Below are positions 5,743 to 9,831 of a DNA stretch of 9,831 bases, in pieces (within the stretch, counting starts at the first letter, position 1; each line of letters opens with the position of its first letter). The position numbers and the translations under genes are program-made. The notes beneath the pieces are model-generated. The model was given only the letters and a program-made list of their open reading frames with translations, was not told the DNA's origin and did not search any database. Source of the stretch: JAKSUT01 sp045616505 (GTDB taxonomy: Bacteria; Cyanobacteriota; Vampirovibrionia; Gastranaerophilales; Gastranaerophilaceae); assembly GCA_045616505.1 (NCBI GenBank), contig JAZLGV010000130.1:1-9831 (forward strand), in the 5' to 3' direction.

Positions 5743-7227
5743 CTAAACAGATGAAACTTCTTTTTCAAATTCTAATCTTGCTTCTAAAAATTTATCTTGA
5801 ATTGCAAGAAAAGCATCAACAAGTACGGGGTCAAACTGTGTTCCACGTCCTTCTTTTATAATTTGAATACATTTTTCTTGAGGAAAAGCATCTTTGTAAA
5901 CTCTTTTTGAACTAATCGCATCGTAAACATCTGCAAGTGCCATAATTCTTGCTTCAAGAGGAATGTCTAATCCAGAAATCCCTTGAGGATAACCTTTTCC
6001 GTCCCAACGTTCGTGGTGGCAATATGCAATTATCATGCCTACTTCTATGAAAGAGTTATTGCCGAATTGATTGTGAACTTCTGCTAATGTATCTCTTCCG
6101 ATAGTGGTATGTTTTTTTATTACTTCGTATTCTTCGTCTGTTAGCCTGCCTTGTTTTAGTAATATTTTATCAGGTATTCCAACTTTTCCTATGTCGTGTA
6201 ATGCACTTGCCTTCATAAGTGTTTCTATTCTTTCTTGAGAAATTTCATCTTTATAAATAGAATTTGCAGCAAGTTCATCTGATAAAAGTTTGCAATACAA
6301 TTTTACTCTTTCAAGGTGTTTTCCTGTGTCGTCATCTCTTGATTGAGCAAGTTTTGCAAGTGAGAATATTGTTTCATCTTGCATGTCTGTTATTTTTTTG
6401 ATGTAAGTGTTTATCTTTGAAACCATTTCGTTAAACGAATCTGCCATTGATGCGATTTCGTCTTCAGAAGTTATTGAAATTGGTTCAATTTGCGTTGTTC
6501 CGCTTTTTAAAAACTTATTCATTTTGTATGAAATGTATGTGATAGGATAAATCACTATTCGTTTGATGTATGAAATCAAAATTAAGTAAATTAATAATAG
6601 TGATAGTGCCATAAGTGAAAATACTTTTGCAAAGTTTAGAGTAATATCTTTGTAAACTATTGAAAAATCAACGTCAGAACCAACAATAGCAATAGACTCA
6701 TTGTTGTAATAAACAGGCGCAAATTTGCTTACTGTATGCCCTAATGCATTATTCATTTCAAGAAATCTGTCGTGTTTACCTTTTGTAAAAGCTTCTCTTT
6801 CAACGTCTGAAAGAGTCCAGTTTACGATTGTTCCAAGCTTTCTGTTAGGAATAGTAGGACCTTTGTCTGAAACATAGAAAACAACTTTTACGGTATTATT
6901 TTTCAAATCAGGGATATAAACATAGATGTATCTAAGTCCATAGTCTTGACAAACTTGTGTTAGAGCTTTTTCATATTCAGTATATTTATCGTCTTTTCCG
7001 TTTTTTAAATAGTTTTCAAGTGGTACGTTTTTTAATATTTGAGATGTTACTTGAGCGCCTGTATCTGCTTTATAACCTTCTGTAATTTTTACGTTGTTGT
7101 TTATGTAATAAAAATAACCAATGATTGCAACAAAACCGACAACAGTAATGATACTGATAAAACCATAAGTGATTTTTCTTATCAGTTGATATTTTGTATG
7201 TGAATATTGTTTTAGAAATTTACTCAT
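5743..7227 (-). CDS. Membrane sensor with HAMP linker and HD-GYP domain (probable c-di-GMP phosphodiesterase)
   Basis: A 494-residue signalling protein. A transmembrane helix (about 20-42) is followed by an extracytoplasmic sensor of about 155 residues, with a Cache-like end (FAPVYYNNESIAIVGSDVDF, 169-188). A second helix (about 201-223), a HAMP-like linker (224-280) and an HD-GYP domain follow. Metal-site residues are visible: H304, the H344-D345 pair in HDIGK, H373, H404/H405 and D433. The diagnostic HHERWDGKGYP is at 404-414. HD-GYP enzymes hydrolyse cyclic di-GMP; activity here is predicted from the intact residues. There is no GGDEF or receiver domain. The start overlaps the end of engB by 8 bp and has only a weak A/G-rich sequence upstream, so it is probably translated by coupling in the engB operon. 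Confidence 0.93.
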   Translation of the reverse strand: MSKFLKQYSHTKYQLIRKITYGFISIITVVGFVAIIGYFYYINNNVKITEGYKADTGAQVTSQILKNVPLENYLKNGKDDKYTEYEKALTQVCQDYGLRYIYVYIPDLKNNTVKVVFYVSDKGPTIPNRKLGTIVNWTLSDVEREAFTKGKHDRFLEMNNALGHTVSKFAPVYYNNESIAIVGSDVDFSIVYKDITLNFAKVFSLMALSLLLIYLILISYIKRIVIYPITYISYKMNKFLKSGTTQIEPISITSEDEIASMADSFNEMVSKINTYIKKITDMQDETIFSLAKLAQSRDDDTGKHLERVKLYCKLLSDELAANSIYKDEISQERIETLMKASALHDIGKVGIPDKILLKQGRLTDEEYEVIKKHTTIGRDTLAEVHNQFGNNSFIEVGMIIAYCHHERWDGKGYPQGISGLDIPLEARIMALADVYDAISSKRVYKDAFPQEKCIQIIKEGRGTQFDPVLVDAFLAIQDKFLEARLEFEKEVSSV

Positions 7228-7813
7228 CTTTTTCTTTGCTTTGTTGAGTTAGGAATAAGAAATGATTTATTACATCCTCAAAGTATTGTCTATTATTGGT
7301 GCTGAAAGGGAAAACCTCTCCACCAAATTCTTTTCTTACGTGTGCCATTCTTTTTTGAATATCATTTTTTGAAATCAAATCGATTTTGGTTACTATTGTG
7401 AAAATTGGCAAATTATATGCAAGGACCCATTCTCGCATTTGATAATCGTTTTTTTGAATATCGTGTCTGCCGTCAATAAATTGAACAAGAGATGTTATTT
7501 GTTCTCTTTTAAGTAGATATTCTTCCAAATATTTTTGCCATTTGTTTTGTGCTTCTTTTGAAACTTTTGCATAGCCATATCCTGGAAGGTCTGCGATAGT
7601 GAATTTTCCAGCAAAATCAAAGAAGTTAATCAAACGAGTTTTTCCTGGGGTGTTTGATGTTTTTGCAAGTTTGTTGTTGTTTGAAATTGCATTGATAAAT
7701 GATGATTTTCCAACGTTAGAACGTCCCAACAAAGGATACTCACAAAGCGTATAATTTGGACATTGTGAGAGCTTTTCTGCGCTTATTAAGAATTTGCCGT
7801 TTAGTTGTTTCAT
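7220..7813 (-). CDS. engB: Ribosome biogenesis GTPase EngB/YsxC
   Basis: EngB is a small GTPase needed for late assembly of the large ribosomal subunit. With the ATG at 7811-7813 the protein is 197 residues, matching Bacillus YsxC (about 195). Motifs: P-loop GRSNVGKS (30-37), switch I TSNTPGKT (52-59), DLPGYG (75-80), TKID (142-145) and FSTNN (170-174) at the G5 position. A longer frame opens with TTG at 7847-7849 and adds 12 residues. I prefer the ATG because it lies 4 nt after the stop of the upstream 95-codon gene, starts the conserved region at the family's usual place, and the TTG would overlap that gene by 32 bp. Neither start has a Shine-Dalgarno, so coupling is likely. Confidence 0.95.
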   Translation of the reverse strand: MKQLNGKFLISAEKLSQCPNYTLCEYPLLGRSNVGKSSFINAISNNNKLAKTSNTPGKTRLINFFDFAGKFTIADLPGYGYAKVSKEAQNKWQKYLEEYLLKREQITSLVQFIDGRHDIQKNDYQMREWVLAYNLPIFTIVTKIDLISKNDIQKRMAHVRKEFGGEVFPFSTNNRQYFEDVINHFLFLTQQSKEKDE

Positions 7814-7817
7814 TTTT

Positions 7818-8105
7818 TTATGAATGCATTGTAAGTTGTCCAAAGACAACTTTTCTGTGATTTGTTGGTTGTAGTTGTAATGCTCTTGCAGCTCTTTTCA
7901 TTTTTTTGTTTTGAACGGTTTTGAGCAAGTTGTACATTTTGTCGCTGTTTACTACTGTGATTTGAGTTTTGTTATCCATCAAACTTGCAGTAACAGAACT
8001 GTTTTCAATATAAGGTGAGGAAATGTTTACGATTTGTACGAAACTTTCCTTCAATACGCTAAGAGGTTCTCTTAAAAATATTTCAAAAGTTTTAAGAATA
8101 TTCAT
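7818..8105 (-). CDS. Uncharacterised 95-residue protein upstream of engB
   Basis: I do not recognise this protein. It has 95 residues, no signal peptide and no clear membrane helix. An N-terminal half with alternating hydrophobic residues (MNILKTFEIFLREPLSVLKE, then short strand-like stretches) is followed by a strongly basic region, KKMKRAARALQLQPTNHRK (67-85), that could contact nucleic acid. It ends 4 nt before the engB ATG, so it is almost surely the first gene of an engB operon. There is no Shine-Dalgarno; an extended -10 promoter is placed for a transcript that begins one base before the ATG. A role linked to ribosome assembly would be a guess from position only. Confidence 0.7.
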   Translation of the reverse strand: MNILKTFEIFLREPLSVLKESFVQIVNISSPYIENSSVTASLMDNKTQITVVNSDKMYNLLKTVQNKKMKRAARALQLQPTNHRKVVFGQLTMHS

Positions 8106-8112
8106 AATATAT

Positions 8113-8141
8113 ATAATATCAGAAAATATAAAATTTGCCTA
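8113..8141 (-). promoter_or_regulatory. Predicted extended -10 promoter of the 95-aa/engB/HD-GYP operon
   Basis: On the minus strand TAGGCA (8136-8141), a 17-nt spacer and TATTAT (8113-8118) with TGA directly before it form an extended -10 promoter. The start is predicted at 8106, one base upstream of the ATG at 8105. The rest of the gap between 8142 and the terminator near 8220 shows nothing I can name. Confidence 0.5.
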
Positions 8142-8219
8142 AAGTTTTGTAAAAAAATAGTGCATGTTGTTGATAAAACTTAAAAAGAATTCGGGTAATG
8201 GTTGTTAATTTGTATTGTT

Positions 8220-8257
8220 AAAAGAAGGGCGATTTTTATTTCATAAAAATCGCCCTT
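8220..8257 (-). terminator. Intrinsic terminator of the Spy-like gene
   Basis: Bases 8225-8238 and 8244-8257 are perfect inverted repeats (14 bp, plus a possible pair inside a short loop) with a GGGCG core. On the minus strand the stem is followed by TTCTTTT. It lies 11 bp after the stop of the Spy-like gene. The plus-strand side also ends in a T-rich run, so it could work in both directions, although no plus-strand gene enters it. Confidence 0.85.
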
Positions 8258-8268
8258 TATTTTTAATT

Positions 8269-8883
8269 TTATTTTTGTGGATGAATAATTCTTCCTTCTG
8301 TATCAAACATTGGTGGAACTGGTGGATGTTGTGCGTGTGGTAGTTCTTCAAAACGTTTGAATTTTTGTTGATGTTCTACGAAAATTTTGATTCTTTCTTC
8401 TCTTTTGATTTGTAGAATTTTTTCATATTTTTCTTTTTGTGTGTCATTAAGAATTTTTTCAAAGTCATTTCTTGCTTTGATTAGTTGTTTGTGGCAATTT
8501 GTTTTTGCTCTTCTAACGGCACGTTCTTGCAATGTTATTTTTGCTTGGCAAGCGTTATTTGCTTTTAAGAAATCAAGTTTAAGTTGAGTTTTTCCAAGTT
8601 TTCTTGCGGCTGCTTTGCATTTATCAAAAGCGATTGCATCAAGTTCAATAGCTTTATCTACTTGTTCTTGTGTAAGATTAAGTGCGTCGTACATTTTTGT
8701 ACGTTCAATTTTTCTGTATGTTTCAAATTGTTTTCCAAGGTGAGTTGGAATCATTTGAGGTTTTTGAACTTTTTTACATTCAATAGGTTTTTTGCATTTT
8801 TGATTTTTTAGCGGGCAAGTTGCGAAAGATGCAGTTTGGAAAATTGCAAGACACAAAATGCTGATAAATAATTTATTTTTCAT
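8269..8883 (-). CDS. Periplasmic Spy/CpxP-like (LTxxQ-type) protein, cysteine-containing
   Basis: A 204-residue exported protein. The first 21 residues are a signal peptide (basic MKNK, hydrophobic core, likely cut after ASFA at 18-21). The mature part is mostly charged helix, with LTQEQ at 70-74 in a D-A-L-N-L-T-Q-E-Q context and a second LNDTQKEKYEKIL at 145-157, the paired pattern of the LTxxQ (Spy/CpxP) chaperone-like family. The tail (182-204) is Pro- and His-rich. Cysteines at 23, 30, 36, 89, 112 and 130 are unusual for Spy and could form disulfides or bind metal. A strong Shine-Dalgarno (AAGGAGT, 8889-8895) and its own promoter and terminator make it a single-gene unit. Family assignment is moderate; an envelope-stress role is inferred. 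Confidence 0.75.
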   Translation of the reverse strand: MKNKLFISILCLAIFQTASFATCPLKNQKCKKPIECKKVQKPQMIPTHLGKQFETYRKIERTKMYDALNLTQEQVDKAIELDAIAFDKCKAAARKLGKTQLKLDFLKANNACQAKITLQERAVRRAKTNCHKQLIKARNDFEKILNDTQKEKYEKILQIKREERIKIFVEHQQKFKRFEELPHAQHPPVPPMFDTEGRIIHPQK

Positions 8884-8903
8884 ATAACACTCCTTTTTTT
8901 TGT

Positions 8904-8932
8904 ATTTTAATTCTAAAATTTACTTAAATCAA
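8904..8932 (-). promoter_or_regulatory. Predicted promoter of the Spy-like gene
   Basis: On the minus strand TTGATT (8927-8932), a 17-nt spacer and TAAAAT (8904-8909). The start near 8897 leaves a short leader that includes the AAGGAGT Shine-Dalgarno. It shares an 84-bp divergent gap with mrnC. Confidence 0.5.
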
Positions 8933-8950
8933 TAGAATAAAATCAGCATT

Positions 8951-8959
8951 TGTGATAAA
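8951..8959 (+). promoter_or_regulatory. Predicted extended -10 element of mrnC
   Basis: TGT followed by GATAAA (8954-8959) resembles an extended -10. The start would be about 8966, two bases before the ATG, and there is no Shine-Dalgarno. No -35 is recognisable, so this is the weakest of the promoter calls. Confidence 0.35.
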
Positions 8960-8967
8960 TTTACAAT

Positions 8968-9324
8968 ATGGAAGAATTAAATTTGAAAAGCTGTGCATAT
9001 ATTGGAGATGCGGTGTGGGAACTTTTTGTAAGAGAACATACTGTGAATTTGACAAAGAATGCAAAAGATCTTCACAAATTAACAACAGATAGAGTAAAAG
9101 CTGTTTTTCAGGCCGAATTATTGGAAAAAATAGAAGATTTGTTGAGTGAAGAAGAATTAGAATTGATGAGAAGAGGCAGAAATTTAAGTATTCCAGTTGC
9201 CAGAAAATCAGAACAGAAAGAGTATCGAAAAGCCACTGCTTTTGAGGTTTTGATGGGTTATTGGTATGACAATGACAAGACGAGATTAGAAGAAATTTTA
9301 AAAAAAATAAAAGAATTTTTATAA
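8968..9324 (+). CDS. mrnC: Mini-ribonuclease 3 (Mini-III)
   Basis: Mini-III is an RNase III catalytic domain without a double-stranded-RNA-binding domain; in Bacillus it matures 23S rRNA. The 118 residues contain LKSCAYIGDAVWELFVRE (6-23) with catalytic-type Asp14, RRGRN (68-72), and YRKATAFEVLMGYWY (86-100) with Glu93, the second metal-binding position. Length is close to the usual 120-140 and no extra domain follows. The gene stands alone after a divergent gap, with a promoter-like element that would give a nearly leaderless transcript. No terminator is visible between it and the tRNA promoter. Confidence 0.93.
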   Translation: MEELNLKSCAYIGDAVWELFVREHTVNLTKNAKDLHKLTTDRVKAVFQAELLEKIEDLLSEEELELMRRGRNLSIPVARKSEQKEYRKATAFEVLMGYWYDNDKTRLEEILKKIKEFL

Positions 9325-9330
9325 AAAGTA

Positions 9331-9358
9331 TTTACAAAAAAAAATTAGCAAATATAAT
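9331..9358 (+). promoter_or_regulatory. Strong promoter of tRNA-Ala
   Basis: TTTACA (9331-9336), a 16-nt spacer and a perfect TATAAT (9353-9358). Transcription would begin near 9365, leaving a leader of about 39 nt before the tRNA. It is close to consensus, as expected for a stable RNA. Confidence 0.75.
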
Positions 9359-9403
9359 AGATTTATACAGAGGCGAAAATAAGTAGTTTTTGTAACCCAA
9401 CGT

Positions 9404-9479
9404 GGGGGATTAGCTCAGCTGGTAGAGCATCTGCTTTGCACGCAGGGGGTCAGGAGTTCGAATCTCCTATCCTCCACCA
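9404..9479 (+). tRNA. tRNA-Ala (anticodon UGC)
   Basis: A complete 76-nt cloverleaf. The acceptor stem pairs 9404-9410 with 9469-9475 and contains the G3-U70 wobble that marks tRNA-Ala. The D stem is GCTC/GAGC, the anticodon loop is TTTGCAC (anticodon TGC), and the T arm is AGGAG-TTCGAAT-CTCCT. The discriminator is A and the CCA end is encoded (9477-9479). No rRNA genes flank it, unlike the common spacer position of this tRNA. Confidence 0.97.
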
Positions 9480-9480
9480 T

Positions 9481-9514
9481 AAAAAACAGGATGACGTAAG
9501 TTATCCTGTTTTTT
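9481..9514 (+). terminator. Intrinsic terminator after tRNA-Ala
   Basis: Bases 9481-9492 and 9503-9514 are a perfect 12-bp inverted repeat. Three inner pairs extend it to a 15-bp stem closed by a GTAA tetraloop (GNRA type, 9496-9499). A-tract and T-tract flanks make it work as a rho-independent terminator starting 2 nt after the tRNA. Confidence 0.92.
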
Positions 9515-9577
9515 ATTATGTATATAAAGTGACAACAAGTTTGAAAAATTTTATTTTTTCTGCATTTAACCAACTGT

Positions 9578-9607
9578 AAAAAAACTCCGATTGATTTCAA
9601 TCGGAGT
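9578..9607 (-). terminator. Intrinsic terminator of the autotransporter-like gene
   Basis: An 11-bp perfect inverted repeat (9584-9594 with 9597-9607) is followed on the minus strand by a run of T (complement of A 9578-9584). It lies about 38 bp after the stop at 9645. The 60 or so bases between it and the tRNA terminator hold nothing I can identify. Confidence 0.88.
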
Positions 9608-9644
9608 AATATTTTGTTCTAAATAGAACGTCAAAGAATACTTT

Positions 9645-9831
9645 TTATAACTTACTAGGTGCGCCTTTGCCAAGTTGCCATTTGAAGCCTAGAGATAGTG
9701 CAACACCATTTCTTCCGATGTTTCTAACCATTGCTTGAGCGTAACCTGTGCATCTGTCACCCCATTGTTTTTGAACACCTATACCATATTGAATATATGG
9801 TCGCATTGACATTTCAGGCAAAGCAATATCT
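9645..9831 (-). CDS. C-terminal end of a probable autotransporter/outer-membrane beta-barrel protein (partial)
   Basis: Only the last 61 residues are in the window; the gene enters from the right edge and stops with TAA at 9645-9647. The visible part alternates strands and turns: RPYIQYGIGVQKQWGD (10-25), TGYAQAMVRN (28-37) and NGVALSLGFKWQLG (41-54). This resembles the last strands of an autotransporter-type barrel, where such a sequence ends at the outer membrane. The end is ...GKGAPSKL rather than the terminal Phe or Trp common in proteobacterial barrels. What the passenger domain does cannot be told from here. Confidence 0.65.
   Translation of the reverse strand, partial: DIALPEMSMRPYIQYGIGVQKQWGDRCTGYAQAMVRNIGRNGVALSLGFKWQLGKGAPSKL

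Noticed and set aside
7814..7849. TTG start for EngB giving 209 residues
   Set aside because: It overlaps the upstream gene, has no better ribosome-binding site, and adds 12 residues not needed to match the family length.
8387..8811. Two plus-strand frames opposite the Spy-like gene
   Set aside because: Low-complexity Phe/Ser/Cys-rich shadows; the minus strand has the signal peptide, Shine-Dalgarno, promoter and terminator.
9415..9600. 61-codon minus-strand frame over the tRNA
   Set aside because: Its C-terminus is the complement of tRNA-Ala and gives the well-known false VEDRRFELLTPCVQSRCS-type peptide; the rest crosses the tRNA terminator.

Overview
The window is AT-rich bacterial chromosome with short intergenic gaps and small strand-alternating operons. 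A Gram-negative (diderm) envelope is indicated by a CMP-Kdo synthetase gene (kdsB), a signal-peptide-bearing periplasmic protein of the Spy/CpxP type, and the C-terminal strands of what looks like an outer-membrane autotransporter barrel. AT-rich composition, an LPS precursor gene, separate accA/accD, EbfC and Mini-III RNase would suit a gut Vampirovibrionia/Gastranaerophilales (Melainabacteria) genome. That placement is a recollection-based inference and would need a marker-gene tree. The code is standard: TAA, TGA and TAG are all used as stops.

Left part, minus strand (1-3360): a matrixin-like zinc protease gene lies upstream of accD-accA-kdsB. The acc pair makes both carboxyltransferase subunits of acetyl-CoA carboxylase. 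kdsB is joined to accA by a TAATG overlap, so the first step of fatty-acid synthesis and Kdo activation for LPS share a transcript. A consensus-like promoter overlaps the protease stop codon and probably drives accD.

Centre, plus strand (3383-5427): from a divergent promoter region come ybaB/ebfC (nucleoid-associated protein), recR (recombinational repair) and an OppF/DppF-type ATPase. A strong terminator-like hairpin sits directly against the recR start codon.

Right-centre, minus strand (5420-8883): an uncharacterised cysteine-rich 84-residue protein; an operon of an uncharacterised 95-residue protein, the ribosome-assembly GTPase EngB/YsxC and a membrane HD-GYP cyclic-di-GMP phosphodiesterase; then a separate Spy/LTxxQ-like periplasmic protein with its own promoter and terminator.

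Right end: mrnC (Mini-III RNase) and tRNA-Ala(UGC) on the plus strand, the tRNA with a very good promoter and terminator, followed by a terminator and the 3' end of the minus-strand barrel gene.

The most general unexplained pattern is in the start sites. Four genes that begin transcripts (matrixin, oppF-like, 95-aa protein, mrnC) have no Shine-Dalgarno sequence and a -10-like box placed so that transcription would begin 0-2 nt from the ATG. Others (accD, accA, ybaB, the 84-aa gene, the Spy-like gene) have clear Shine-Dalgarno sites. I see no mobile element, CRISPR array or obvious defence system.
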